From: Hyphomonadaceae bacterium
Lineage (GTDB): Bacteria > Pseudomonadota > Alphaproteobacteria > Caulobacterales > Hyphomonadaceae
NCBI GenBank assembly: GCA_030158285.1
Contig: JAOATF010000112.1
Location: forward strand, 1-49,826
Reading direction: 5' to 3'
DNA length: 49,826 nt
Position numbers and translations under genes: made by a program. Positions 1 through 10,956 of this stretch are shown here, in pieces. The notes below the pieces were generated by a model. It was not told the origin of the DNA. It saw nothing but the letters and a program-made list of their open reading frames with translations, and did no database searches. Numbering within the stretch: position 1 is the stretch's first letter; each line of letters starts with the position of its first letter.

Positions 1-803
1 GCGCCCGGTTGCCCGCTCGTCGCCACGCGCCGCGATCCGCGCTTCAGCGCACTCAGCATCCGCCGCCGCGCCACCGTGATCCGCGCCGATGTCGCTAGGG
101 CATAGCCCAGCGCACTGAACACATGCGGACGCGGCTTGTGCAGCGTCGCCTCAAACTGTTCCTTGATCTCCGCCACCTCGGCGAACTCGCGCACTTGCGT
201 CTGCTTCAGCAGCACAGCGTCCTGCATCATCGCTCGCACTTCCGCGCGTTTTCCGGTCAGATTGCGATGTATACGTACATAAAGCATGCGCCCAAGAAGT
301 CCGCTTCCCGCAACAACCAGCATGGATGTCAGCGCAATCGCAGCGTTGACGGAACCCGTCCGGAAGCCCGCATGGAATAAGATCAGTGTTGGCGCCAGAA
401 GCCCCAGAGACATGTGAAAATGGAACCACGCCGGTACGGTTCCGATCCAGCGCAGCCCCGGTATGCGTTTCCTGACGGGATAGACCAGCAACACGACCAC
501 GCAACCGACGCCCGCAATCCCGAGCCAGTATCCGACGCCCTCTTCCGCTTCGATCTTCAGCAGGTCGCGGAACATCCATCCCGCCACAAGCGCGGCCGTG
601 ATGGCGCCGAGAAACAGCGGAAAAGCACGGCTTTCAAAAGCGCTTTTGGGCTTGTGCACGGGCTTCGCAGCAGGCGCCTCGTCCCGTAATCGCGGCGCCC
701 CTTCCGCACGTTGCGGTCTGGGATTTTCGCTAGCTGAATCGCGCCTGAACTCAGGCTGAACTTCGGTAGAGGCTCTGCGTCGAGAGCCGTGAAGAGTCGA
801 CAA
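1..803 (-). CDS. Multi-helix membrane protein, possible b-type cytochrome (3' end outside window)
   Basis: The reading frame is open from a TTG at 803 to the left edge, so the C-terminus is missing (about 267 codons visible). No in-frame ATG exists before residue 77. The TTG is preceded by GCGGAG six bases upstream, which is why I chose it. After a charged, Pro/Arg-rich N-terminus of about 60 residues come four hydrophobic segments (about 61-76, 88-108, 119-146, 152-172). The third holds closely spaced histidines (H128, H130, H144), as expected of haem-b ligands in cytochrome b561 or ferric-reductase-like proteins. That assignment is inference; I do not recognise the exact family. The last part is basic and probably cytoplasmic. 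It is divergent from ccmF across 175 bp. The ferredoxin-flavoprotein at the far end of the ccm operon is a possible redox partner. Confidence 0.6.
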   Translation of the reverse strand, partial: MSTLHGSRRRASTEVQPEFRRDSASENPRPQRAEGAPRLRDEAPAAKPVHKPKSAFESRAFPLFLGAITAALVAGWMFRDLLKIEAEEGVGYWLGIAGVGCVVVLLVYPVRKRIPGLRWIGTVPAWFHFHMSLGLLAPTLILFHAGFRTGSVNAAIALTSMLVVAGSGLLGRMLYVRIHRNLTGKRAEVRAMMQDAVLLKQTQVREFAEVAEIKEQFEATLHKPRPHVFSALGYALATSARITVARRRMLSALKRGSRRVATSGQPG

Positions 804-978
804 TGAATACTCCGCGCACTGATGAAAGCGCGCCCCACCTGCATTCGTTCTGACATGGAGTGCTTAAGAATAGAAGTCTCAGTTCGATGAAATAAATCAT
901 AGGATGCAGTGGTAGAATTTTCCCTCCGAACAGTGCATCATTCTGGATGCGCGGGGGCGCCACCGGCGACGAACGATC

Positions 979-2985
979 TTGTCGCCCCAGATTTCCGGAT
1001 CGCCCTTGCTCAGCGAAATCGGCCTGTTCGCCCTCATCCTCGCGCTCATGACGTCACTCGCACAAGGCATTGTGCCCTTCTGGGGCGCGGCCAAACGCAA
1101 TGTGCGCCTGATGAAGATCGGATCATCGGCGGCGTATGTGCAGCTCGCGTTGATTGCGTTCGCCTTTGCCTGCCTGATCTGGGCCTTTACTCAGTCTGAC
1201 TTTTCATTGCGCGTCGTCGCCAGCAACTCCCACACGGCCAAGCCGATGTTCTACAAGATCGCCGCCGCATGGGGGCAGCATGAAGGCTCCATGCTGCTCT
1301 GGGCGCTCGTATTGGCCGCATACGGAGCAGCCGTCGCTCTATTCGGCAACAACCTCCCCGCCACGCTGAAAGCCCGCGCCCTCGCCGTGCAGGGCCTCAT
1401 CGGCGCAGCTTTCCTCGCCTTCATCATCTTCACCTCGAACCCGTTCGCGCGCCTGATGCCCGCCCCGCTTGAAGGCATGGGCTTCAATCCGCTGCTGCAG
1501 GATCCCGGCCTCGTCGCCCATCCGCCGATGCTCTACCTCGGCTATGTCGGCTTCTCGATCGCCTACTCCTTCTCCGTCGCCGCGCTGATCGAAGGCAAGG
1601 TCGACGCCGCCTGGGCCCGCTGGGTTCGCCCGTGGGTGCTCGCCGCCTGGTGCTTCCTCACTATCGGCATCGCGCTCGGCAGCGCCTGGGCCTATTACGA
1701 ACTCGGCTGGGGCGGCTGGTGGTTCTGGGATCCGGTCGAGAACGCCTCCTTCATGCCGTGGCTTATCGGCACCGCGCTCCTCCACTGCACCATGGTCGTC
1801 GAGCGCCGCCACGCGCTGGTGAACTGGACGCTGCTGCTCTCCATCCTCACCTTCACCCTCAGCCTCATTGGCACCTTCCTCGTCCGCTCCGGCATCCTCA
1901 CCAGCGTCCACGCCTTCGCTGTAGACCCCGCGCGCGGCATCTTCATTCTCGCCATGGTCCTCGCGGCCAGCGGCGGCGCCCTCACGCTCTACGCCCTGCG
2001 CGCCCGACAGCTCCAGCAACCGCCGAGCTTCGCCCCCGCCAGCCGCGAAGGCGCCATCCTCGCCAACAACTTCCTGCTGCTGATCGCCACCGCCGTCGTC
2101 TTCCTCGGCACCTTCTACCCGCTGGTGATCGACGCCCTCAGCGGCGACAAGATCTCCGTCGGCCCGCCCTATTTCAACATCACCTTCGGCCCCATCATGC
2201 TCTGCGTCGTCGCGCTGATGGCGTTCGGCCCGATGATGCGCTGGCGCAGCGACAGCGTCCGCCCCACCACGACATCCCTCCGCATCCCGCTTTTTGTCGG
2301 CCTCACCGCAGGGCTCACATGCGGCATCTTCGGCCAGAGCCTCCCCGGCGGCCTCGGCATCGGCTTCGGCGTCTTCCTGCTGGCCAGCATGGCGCGCTGG
2401 ATGCAGGTACGCCTGCGCATCGGACAGGTCAGCGGGCCCCAGTCCCTCTTCCTCGCGCGCGCCTTCCCGCGCTCCACCTGGGGCTTCGTCGTCGCCCATG
2501 CCGGCTTCGCCATAGCCGTCATCGGCGTCACCGCCATGTCCGCATGGGAATCCGAAGCCACGCATTCCATGCGCGCAGGCGACACCGCTACATTCGGCGA
2601 GCGCATCGTGAAACTCGACACAGTCCAACTCGTCAAAGGCGCCAACTACGATGCCCAGCGCCTCACCTTCTCGATGACGCTCAACGGCGCCCCGGACGGC
2701 CAGCTCATCACCGAGCGGCGCTACTATCCCGAGCGTGACACCATGACGACCGAAGCCGGCATCCGCGCCGGCATCCTCGCCAACCTCCACATCACCACCG
2801 GCGAAGACGATGGCTCCGGCGCCTTCCTCGTCCGCGTCACGCACCATCCCTTGGCCATGTGGATCTGGACCGGCGCGCTCATCATGGCCCTGGGTGGCTT
2901 CGCCTCCCTCTCCGACCGTCGTTTCCGCGTCGGCGCCCCTCACAAGGTCCGCGCAGACGCCGCCGCCGTCCCGGCAGGAGCCTGA
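979..2985 (+). CDS. ccmF: Cytochrome c haem lyase subunit CcmF
   Basis: CcmF is the large inner-membrane subunit of the system I cytochrome c maturation complex. It receives haem from CcmE and, with CcmH, attaches it to apocytochrome CxxCH motifs in the periplasm. The 668-residue product has the many hydrophobic segments and the tryptophan-rich haem-handling motif WGGWWFWDPVENAS (residues 244-257) of the family, and its length is normal. The start is uncertain. There is no ATG or GTG near the expected N-terminus; candidates are TTG at 979 and TTG at 1006 (giving LLSEIGLFALILAL, closer to typical CcmF starts), and neither has a clear Shine-Dalgarno sequence. It is first in ccmFGHI, and ccmG begins 3 bp after its stop. 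ccmABCDE are not in the window. Confidence 0.95.
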   Translation: MSPQISGSPLLSEIGLFALILALMTSLAQGIVPFWGAAKRNVRLMKIGSSAAYVQLALIAFAFACLIWAFTQSDFSLRVVASNSHTAKPMFYKIAAAWGQHEGSMLLWALVLAAYGAAVALFGNNLPATLKARALAVQGLIGAAFLAFIIFTSNPFARLMPAPLEGMGFNPLLQDPGLVAHPPMLYLGYVGFSIAYSFSVAALIEGKVDAAWARWVRPWVLAAWCFLTIGIALGSAWAYYELGWGGWWFWDPVENASFMPWLIGTALLHCTMVVERRHALVNWTLLLSILTFTLSLIGTFLVRSGILTSVHAFAVDPARGIFILAMVLAASGGALTLYALRARQLQQPPSFAPASREGAILANNFLLLIATAVVFLGTFYPLVIDALSGDKISVGPPYFNITFGPIMLCVVALMAFGPMMRWRSDSVRPTTTSLRIPLFVGLTAGLTCGIFGQSLPGGLGIGFGVFLLASMARWMQVRLRIGQVSGPQSLFLARAFPRSTWGFVVAHAGFAIAVIGVTAMSAWESEATHSMRAGDTATFGERIVKLDTVQLVKGANYDAQRLTFSMTLNGAPDGQLITERRYYPERDTMTTEAGIRAGILANLHITTGEDDGSGAFLVRVTHHPLAMWIWTGALIMALGGFASLSDRRFRVGAPHKVRADAAAVPAGA

Positions 2986-2988
2986 GCC

Positions 2989-3567
2989 ATGAGCGCCACG
3001 CAACCCGTCGCAGCACCCCGCGCCTCACTCCCCGCCTGGTCCGCCATCATCCCCGTCGCGATCTTCCTCGTCGTCGCCGGCTTCTTCGCCTACGGCCTCA
3101 CGCGCGATCCGAAGGCGCTGCCCTCCACCATGATCGACCGCCCCATGCCGGATTTCACCCTCACGCGCCTCACGCCCGAACGCGACGCGCTGGCGAACGC
3201 AGACCTCATCGGCAAGGTCTCCCTCGTCAACGTCTTCGGCTCCTGGTGCTCCAGCTGCGTCCTCGAACACCCGCAGCTCACCGCCATCGCCGAATCCGGC
3301 CAGGTCGCGCTCTACGGCGTTGATTGGCGCGATCCGCCCGGCAAGGGCGCAGACTGGCTCGCCCGCTATGGCGATCCCTACCTGAAAACCGGCGTCGATT
3401 CCGACAGCCGCCTCGCCATCGATCTCGGCGTCACCGGCGCGCCTGAAACCTTCCTCGTCGATCGCACCGGCCGCATCCGTTACAAACAGGTCGGCCCGAT
3501 CACACCCGAACTCTGGGAAGACACGCTCCTCCCCCTGATCCGCAAGCTGGAGTCAGAACCGGCATGA
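2989..3567 (+). CDS. ccmG: Thiol:disulfide interchange protein CcmG/DsbE
   Basis: This is the membrane-anchored periplasmic thioredoxin that keeps apocytochrome c haem-binding cysteines reduced for ligation. The 192-residue product has one N-terminal membrane anchor (about residues 18-37) and a thioredoxin fold. The active site is GSWCSSCVLEHP (C87 and C90); the common family motif is WCPTC, so the Ser-Ser between the cysteines is a mild variant. The cis-proline region is GAPETFLVD. It starts 3 bp after the ccmF stop and its TGA overlaps the ccmH ATG by 4 bp, indicating translational coupling. Confidence 0.93.
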   Translation: MSATQPVAAPRASLPAWSAIIPVAIFLVVAGFFAYGLTRDPKALPSTMIDRPMPDFTLTRLTPERDALANADLIGKVSLVNVFGSWCSSCVLEHPQLTAIAESGQVALYGVDWRDPPGKGADWLARYGDPYLKTGVDSDSRLAIDLGVTGAPETFLVDRTGRIRYKQVGPITPELWEDTLLPLIRKLESEPA

Positions 3568-4022
3568 GACACCTCGTTCTGATCGCCGCGCTCACGCTCA
3601 CACCCGTCGCCCTCGCGCAGGCACCCTCCGCCTTCACCCCCGCCGTCGAAGCCACCGCGCACGACCTCGGCAAATCCCTCCGCTGCGTGGTCTGCCAGAA
3701 CCAGTCGATCGAGGAATCCGCCGCGCCCCTGGCCGCAGACATGCGCCGCCTCGTCCGCGAACGCCTCACCGCCGGCGAAACGCCCGAGCAGGTCATCGCC
3801 TACATGACCGACCGCTATGGCAATTTCGTCCTGCTCCAGCCCCCGCTGCAGCTCGATACGCTGCTACTCTGGTTCGGCCCGCTTCTCCTGTTCGCCGCCG
3901 CCGCGTGGGGCTGGCTCGCCTATCTCCGCCCCGCCGCCCGCCGCGATCTCGCACCCGCACCGCTCTCCGATACCGAAGCCGCCGAACTCGCCAACCGTCT
4001 CGTCAGCGGAGGCAAGGCCTGA
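3564..4022 (+). CDS. ccmH: Cytochrome c-type biogenesis protein CcmH (CycL type)
   Basis: CcmH is the thioredoxin-like haem lyase component that works with CcmF on apocytochrome cysteines. The 152-residue product has a signal peptide (about 1-19), the diagnostic motif LRCVVCQNQSI (C41, C44), a helical region, and one C-terminal membrane segment (about 99-120) that would anchor it with the redox domain in the periplasm. It is the short form; the TPR part is a separate downstream gene (ccmI), as is usual in alphaproteobacteria. It overlaps ccmG and ccmI by 4 and 1 bases respectively. Confidence 0.93.
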   Translation: MRHLVLIAALTLTPVALAQAPSAFTPAVEATAHDLGKSLRCVVCQNQSIEESAAPLAADMRRLVRERLTAGETPEQVIAYMTDRYGNFVLLQPPLQLDTLLLWFGPLLLFAAAAWGWLAYLRPAARRDLAPAPLSDTEAAELANRLVSGGKA

Positions 4023-5236
4023 TGCTCTGGCTCCTCATCACCCTCACCATGGCCGCCGCCACAGCCTTCGTCTGCTGGCCCTTCCTTCGCCGCACCCGCC
4101 TCACCGACGGCGCCAGCGCCGACATCTACCGCGCCCAGCTCACCGAACTTGAGCGCGAGGAAGCCGCCGGCCTCATCTCCGCAGACGACGCCCGCATGGC
4201 GCGCACCGAAGTGCAGCGCCGCCTCATCGCCACATCTGGCGCCACCGCCTCCCTGAAAGAGTCCGACATGACCCTCACAGACCGCTCCACCTTCATCGCC
4301 GTCGCCGTCTCCCTCGCCGTCGGTTCCGCCATCATCTACGGCGCAGTCGGCTCTCCCGCCGGCGTCGCCTCATCCCACCCGCAGCTCACCCTTGCCGACA
4401 TGAGCGCCATGGCGAACCCCGCCGCCGCGCCAACACAGGCCGGCCAGACCAGCGTCGCTCCCGTCGACGAGATGATCATCAATCTCGAAACGCGTCTTGC
4501 GGCCGCTCCGAACGATGTCGAAGGCTGGCGCATGCTCGGCTGGTCGAAATTCCGCACCGACGACTACGCCGGCGCCGCCACCGCCTACGCGCAGGCCGCC
4601 AAGCTCGCCCCGCAGGACGCCGAAACACTCTCGGCCTACGGCGAATCCCTCGCCCGTGCCGCCGGCGGCATGGTCACGCCCGAAGCCGAGAAAGCCCTCC
4701 GCGCCGCCGTGAAGCTCGACGCCGCCGACCCGCGCGCCCGCTTCCTCCTAGGCCTCCAGAAAGAGCAGCAGGGCAACGCCCAGGCCGCCCTCAACGACTG
4801 GCTCGCCATGCTCGACGGCGCAGACCCCAGCGCGCCGTGGTACGAAGAAGTCCGCGGCCGCGTCACCGAGCTCTCGCAATCCTCCGGCATCAACGTCAGC
4901 GCCCGCCTCCCGGCAACCGCGCCCTCTACCAACCTCGACACACAACGCCCCGCCGGCCCGACCTCCACACAGGTCTCCGAAGCCGCCGCCATGTCGCCCG
5001 AAGCACGTCAGGCGATGGTCGAGGGCATGGTCTCCCGCCTCGATGCGCGCCTCAAAGCCAACCCCGCCGATCTCGATGGCTGGCTCCGTCTCATCCGCGC
5101 TCGGCGTGTCCTCAACCAGACAGACCTCGCCCAGAAAGCCGTCGCCGATGGCCAGGCCGCCTTCTCGAAAGACGCCACCGCCAAGGCTCGCCTGCAACAG
5201 GCCATGACCGCCCCGCTCGACCTCGCCGCCAACTAA
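4022..5236 (+). CDS. ccmI: Cytochrome c biogenesis protein CcmI (CycH), TPR protein
   Basis: CcmI is the apocytochrome c chaperone of system I. It has two N-terminal membrane segments flanking a short cytoplasmic coiled part, followed by a periplasmic TPR domain that holds the apocytochrome C-terminus. The 404-residue product shows TM1 at about 1-18, a charged linker, TM2 at about 89-107, and TPR-like helices from about 150 to 270 and again near the C-terminus. The frame is open further upstream (to 3905), but the ATG at 4022 overlaps the ccmH TGA and gives the typical membrane-first N-terminus, so I use it. Alanine-rich linkers separate the TPR blocks. It is the last ccm gene; the next gene follows after 18 bp. 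Confidence 0.9.
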   Translation: MLWLLITLTMAAATAFVCWPFLRRTRLTDGASADIYRAQLTELEREEAAGLISADDARMARTEVQRRLIATSGATASLKESDMTLTDRSTFIAVAVSLAVGSAIIYGAVGSPAGVASSHPQLTLADMSAMANPAAAPTQAGQTSVAPVDEMIINLETRLAAAPNDVEGWRMLGWSKFRTDDYAGAATAYAQAAKLAPQDAETLSAYGESLARAAGGMVTPEAEKALRAAVKLDAADPRARFLLGLQKEQQGNAQAALNDWLAMLDGADPSAPWYEEVRGRVTELSQSSGINVSARLPATAPSTNLDTQRPAGPTSTQVSEAAAMSPEARQAMVEGMVSRLDARLKANPADLDGWLRLIRARRVLNQTDLAQKAVADGQAAFSKDATAKARLQQAMTAPLDLAAN

Positions 5237-5254
5237 CCAAAAGGCCCCACAGCC

Positions 5255-6555
<1,301 letters not shown>

Positions 6556-6559
<4 letters not shown>

Positions 6560-9012
6560 AACACGTCCCAGCTGAAGCGCACGCCAATCGTGCGCGGCGG
6601 CGCGATGTTGGTGTAGAAGGCGCGCACGTTTGCGCCGTTCACCGTCTGGTTGGACAGCACCGTGCCCGTGACGCCCGTCTCGGCATACTCGTCGAGCAGG
6701 TTGTTGACGAACAGCGTGCCCTTCCAGGCGCCCGCGTCATACACCACCGATGCGTTGGAAATGCCGAACGCATCCAGCGTCAGGCTCGATCCACGCCCGC
6801 CCGCGCGCGACAGCACATCGCCCTGCCACGCATAGCCGATGTTCCACTTCAGCGCGCCTTCCCAGAATGGCTGGTCATAGCTCGCAAAGATCGAGAACTG
6901 GTTCTCCGGCGAGCCCGGCAGGCGGTCGCCCGCCTGCCCATCCTCGAACGCCGTGGCAAAGCCGCCGCCAGCCGCAATCGTCCGCACCAGGTCCGGCACC
7001 GGCGCCGTCAGCTCCGAGTTCGTGTAGCTATAGCTGCCGCGCACATTGAACTGGTCCGTCACGTTCCAGTCCGCCGACAGCTCGACACCTTTCGACTCCG
7101 CGCCGTCCGCGTTGACCGTGATCGGGATCGACGCGTTGACCGTCGCCGAGGCAACCTGCGGATCGACCCATTCGATGAAGTACAGCGCGCCATTGAGGAT
7201 CAGGTCGCCGCCCAGCCAGGTCGATTTGGCGCCGAACTCGTAGTTGTTCGTCTTGTCCGCCGTGAACTGCCGCTCGTCGCGCGAGGAGATGTCGCCTGGG
7301 TTCGGGCCGAACTGCTGCCCCGGCGCCAGCGCGCATGCCCCCTGCGGCGATCCCGGAACGAACGGCCCGCACTCGCCCAGCCCGTTCGAATTGCCGATGC
7401 GATAGCCCTGGCTCGCCGTGCCATAGACCAGCAGGTCAGGATTCACCTGCCAGGCAAGGTTCACCTTGCCGAGCACGCCATCGTCCTTCTGCCCCAGCGC
7501 CGGATCGAAGGGCTGGTTGTAGATGTCGCTCACCGGCACCGGTACGAAGCCCGGATCGAACAGCGGGAAGTCGACCGCGCTGAACGCCTTCAGGTCATAC
7601 TCATATGCCCGCGCGCCCACCGTCAGCGTCAGCGCCTCGGTGATGTCGTAAGCGACCTCGCCGAAGATCGCGCTCTCGACCAGCTTGGTCCGCGCCTGCG
7701 AGTAGTATTCCAGGTCGTCCGGCCGGTTGAAGCCCGCAAACGCCGCATAGCCCGGCGTGAATTCCGCCGAATATCCCGCCGACTCGAACTCGTTGTAGAA
7801 GCCGCCAACGATCCAGCTGAACGGCCCCTCGGTCTTCGAGACGAGCCGGATTTCCTGGTTGAAGCTCTTCTCCTCGCCCTCTTCGTGCGTGAACGCCGCA
7901 AAGGTCGGGAAGCTCTCATAGCTGTATTCCAGCGAGATCAGCAGGTCGGTCTGGTCGCGCTGGCCATCCTCCTTGTACTTGCTCGCGCCCGTCGCCGAGG
8001 TCAGCTCCGCAAAGCCAAGGTCCGCTGTGATCTCCAGCGCCAGCAACTCGTTCTTGATCTTGTTCGGCTCCAGCACGCGCTTGGCGTTCTCGAACTTGCC
8101 AGCCGGCACGGTCGAACGCGCGCTCGAAATGCGCCGTCCGCCAATGTCGGAGTTCTGGAAGTAGTAGGTCAGCGTGCCATCCAGCCAATCGAGCGGCGCC
8201 CACCGCGCAGCAATCCGGCCCGAGAGAACATCCTCGCTGTCCACATCCTCGACACGGCGCAGGTTGGCCGCCACCGCCGCCGGATCGTTGAAATCCGGGT
8301 CCGGCTCCGAAACGCCGATGGCCCTCACGACATAGGGCTGGTCAATGAAACCGCTGTCGTTCAGCATGTCCACCGAGCCACGAATGGCAAAGTTGTCGGT
8401 GATCGCCTTGTTGAACGTGAAGCCGGCATCCGTGCTCAGGCTCTCAGCCTCGGAATACTGATACGTCGCGGCCCGTACGGAGAGCGTATCGCCCGAGAAC
8501 TCCGGCCGGTTCGGAATATAGCGGATCGCGCCGCCCAGCGTCCCCGCGCCATACAGCGTCCCTTGCGGCCCAAGCAGCACTTCCACGCGCTGCAGGTCGT
8601 TCAGGCGCAGGTCCACATACAACGGAATCTCACCGACATATGTGGCCACCGTGCCGCCGCCATCATTGTTGCCATCGCCCGGCCCGATCGGGTCCGCGTT
8701 GAGGCCACGCACAATGATCGGGTTGCCCTGCCGTCCGCCGCGATCGACGATGTTGATGCCAGGCACATAGGCCAGCACGTCCGCCAGATCGGCGAAGCCC
8801 TGCTCCTCAATCTGTGCTTCGCCTACCGCGGCGATGTTGATCGGCGCTTCCTGCACGCTCTGCTCGCGACGGGTCGCCGTGATGATGATGACGTCGGATT
8901 TTTCGCCCGACGGTCCGGTCTCCTGCGCGCTCGCAATCGGGATGGCGGAAATTCCAGCGGCAACCGCAAACGCCACAAGGCCGGTCGAACGCAGCAAGCG
9001 AGTTCTTTGCAT
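6556..9012 (-). CDS. TonB-dependent outer-membrane receptor
   Basis: This is an outer-membrane active transporter with a plug domain and 22-strand barrel, energised by TonB-ExbBD. From the ATG at 9012 it is 818 residues. I prefer that ATG to the upstream TTG at 9060 because GAGAGG stands about 8 bases before it and a signal peptide ending in IASAQ follows directly. The TonB box region is DVIIITATRREQSVQ. The plug carries RVEVLLGPQGTLYGAGTLGG, and the C-terminus ends in aromatic VRFSWDVF, as outer-membrane barrels do. The substrate cannot be told from sequence. It is divergent from a TPR-sulfotransferase, a pairing seen often in Sphingomonadales and Caulobacterales. Its stop codon overlaps that of the convergent flavoprotein within CTAG. 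Confidence 0.93.
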
Positions 9013-9193
9013 GTCTGGACCCTCTCGTCTCATAATCCTATTGAGACTCTGGCTAGACAACCGGGCAACCTCCTTTCAATCATCTTGTTGTTCAGGCATT
9101 GCATGACGCTGCGACTTACGCGGAAGCTTGCACGGAATGATCGATGTGCAGGCGCTTCCGCTCAATTGTTGTGCTGCAAAATGACGTAGGGAA

Positions 9194-10762
9194 ATGAACG
9201 CGGATACGGATCACCATCTCAACGAAGCAGCGAGCCACCTCGCCAATCGCCGCTACCAGCAAGCGCACGCGTCCTGCATGGCTGTCCTCCGCGAAGATCC
9301 GGAAAACGCTCAGGCTTTCTATCTTCTCGGCGTCCTCACCGCAGACCACGCCAACCACCGCAAGGCGCTGGAACTCTTCGACCGCGCCATTGCCCTCTCG
9401 CCCGGAAATCCCCGCTATCTCGCCGAACGCGCCCGCAGCCGCACCGCCCTGTTCGATCGCGACGGCGCCGTCGAAGACGCGCAAGCCGCCGCCACAGCCC
9501 CCAACCTGTCCCCGCGCACACTGGATACAATCGGCGTCGTCTACAGCCGCCTCGGCCTCCACGCCGACGCCGCGCTCCTGTTCCAGCGCGCCGTCGATGC
9601 AGCCCCCACCAACCCCGCCTTCCTCTACAATCTCGGCGCAGCCCTCCAGTTCATGGGCGACTTCACCGCCGCCGAAACCGCCTTCCGGCGCGCCATTGCC
9701 CTTGAACCCGGCCACGTCCGCGCCTGGTCCTCGCTCATCCTGATGCAGCGCCAGACGCCTGAGCGGAACGACATCCTCGCGCTCGAAGCCCTCTTCGCCA
9801 CCCTCACCACCGCCGACGATCGCTTGCACATCGGCCACGCCCTCGCCAAATCAAACGAAGATCTCGGCCATGCAGATCAGGCGATGCACTGGCTCGATCA
9901 TGCCAAGCTGCTCAAGCGCCAGTCCACGCCCTACAACGCCGATGAGACCGAAGCGCTCTTCGCTGCCGCCCGCGCCACCTCATCAACTCCCGCAAGTAGC
10001 ACCCCAGACACCTCTCCCATCTTCATCGTCGGCCTGCCTCGCACCGGCACCACGCTGCTCGACCGCATCCTCTCCAGCCACAGCGACATCGCCTCCGCCG
10101 GCGAACTCAGCGACTTCGCCCTCGAACTCAAACGCGCCGCCAACACGCCATCCCCCTACGTGCTCGACGCCGAAACACTCGACGCATCCACGCAGGTCGA
10201 CCTCACCCCCATCGGCGAACGCTACATCGCCCGCGCCCGCCGCGTCGTGGGCGCCGCGCCGCGCTTCGTCGACAAGATGCCGCTGAACTTCTTCTACGTC
10301 CCGCTCATCCTCCGCGCCCTGCCCAACGCCCGCATCATCTGCGTCCGCCGCAACCCCGCCGACACCATCCTCAGCAACTACCGCCAGCTCTTCGCCACGT
10401 CGTTCGGATATTACGGCTACGCCTACGATCTCGCCTCAACCGCGCACTACTACGCCCAATTCGATCCCCTGATGGCACACTTCCGCGCCACCCTCTCGCC
10501 GAACCGCTTCACCGAAGTCCACTACGAAAACCTCGTCAGCGACATCGAAGCCGAAGCCCGTCGCCTCATCGCCTTCTGCAGCCTCGACTGGCAGGCGCAA
10601 TGCCTCGCCTTCCACGAAAACGCCGCCCCCGTCGCCACCGCCAGCGCCAGCCAGGTGAGACGTCCGCTCTACGCAACCTCGATCAACCGCTGGAAACGCC
10701 ACCGCGACGCGATGCAACCCGCGCTGGATGTGCTGACGGCAAACGGCATCGCGTTCGAATAG
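9194..10762 (+). CDS. TPR-repeat sulfotransferase family protein
   Basis: This 522-residue protein has an N-terminal block of about six TPR units (residues about 5-215, with patterns such as NPAFLYNLGAALQFMGDF) and a C-terminal sulfotransferase domain. The PAPS 5'-phosphosulfate loop is PIFIVGLPRTGTTLLDRIL (about 275-293). The 3'-phosphate region is NARIICVRRNPADTILSNYR. No signal peptide is evident, so it is probably cytoplasmic. In this group the acceptor is usually unknown; the TPR part suggests a protein or peptide partner. It is divergent from the TonB receptor across 181 bp and is followed at once by a 108-bp palindromic repeat that could also end transcription. Confidence 0.88.
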   Translation: MNADTDHHLNEAASHLANRRYQQAHASCMAVLREDPENAQAFYLLGVLTADHANHRKALELFDRAIALSPGNPRYLAERARSRTALFDRDGAVEDAQAAATAPNLSPRTLDTIGVVYSRLGLHADAALLFQRAVDAAPTNPAFLYNLGAALQFMGDFTAAETAFRRAIALEPGHVRAWSSLILMQRQTPERNDILALEALFATLTTADDRLHIGHALAKSNEDLGHADQAMHWLDHAKLLKRQSTPYNADETEALFAAARATSSTPASSTPDTSPIFIVGLPRTGTTLLDRILSSHSDIASAGELSDFALELKRAANTPSPYVLDAETLDASTQVDLTPIGERYIARARRVVGAAPRFVDKMPLNFFYVPLILRALPNARIICVRRNPADTILSNYRQLFATSFGYYGYAYDLASTAHYYAQFDPLMAHFRATLSPNRFTEVHYENLVSDIEAEARRLIAFCSLDWQAQCLAFHENAAPVATASASQVRRPLYATSINRWKRHRDAMQPALDVLTANGIAFE

Positions 10763-10763
10763 C

Positions 10764-10871
10764 GCACGGAGTCATTCTCGGGCTTGACCCGAGAATCTTT
10801 CTTCATCGCTTCAAGCGTAATCGTGGAGGGTAAGAAAGATTCTCGGGTCAAGCCCGAGAATGACTCCGCGC
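10764..10871. repeat. 40-bp near-perfect inverted repeat pair (REP-like)
   Basis: The arms 10764-10803 and 10832-10871 are reverse complements over 40 bp with a single mismatch (at 10766), separated by a 28-base loop. Each arm carries its own smaller palindrome, ATTCTCGGG-ctTGa-CCCGAGAAT, so the unit is a pair of palindromes facing each other. Strings of this type (CGGGCTTGACCCG cores) recur between genes in many alphaproteobacteria and yield spurious ORFs with text such as SRVKPENDS. It begins 2 bases after the sulfotransferase stop, so it could also act as a terminator or mRNA 3' stabiliser. Confidence 0.9.
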
Positions 10872-10900
10872 ATAACGGCAAGGCGGAACGCCAGCGAGAG

Positions 10901-10945
10901 CCCTCATGGTGAGCAGGCCGAAGGCCGCCCGTCGAACCACGAGGG
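10901..10945. repeat. Second intergenic inverted repeat, CCCTCATGGT...ACCACGAGGG
   Basis: The arms 10901-10910 and 10936-10945 match as inverted repeats at 9 of 10 positions. Between them lies an inner GGCC-gaa-GGCC hairpin. The sequence resembles a widespread alphaproteobacterial intergenic string in which TGGTGAGC and GTCGAACCA flank the centre. It sits 29 bp after the larger palindrome and 11 bp before the anti-sigma stop, so two repeat families share this one gap. Confidence 0.65.
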
Positions 10946-10956
10946 CGGCGAGGGGA

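Noticed and set aside
3905-4021. Upstream extension of ccmI
   Set aside because: It overlaps ccmH and lacks a membrane-first N-terminus; the ATG at 4022 is coupled to the ccmH stop.
10669-10881. Small minus-strand ORF reading SRVKPENDS-like text
   Set aside because: It is a translation of the palindromic repeat, a known source of spurious genes.
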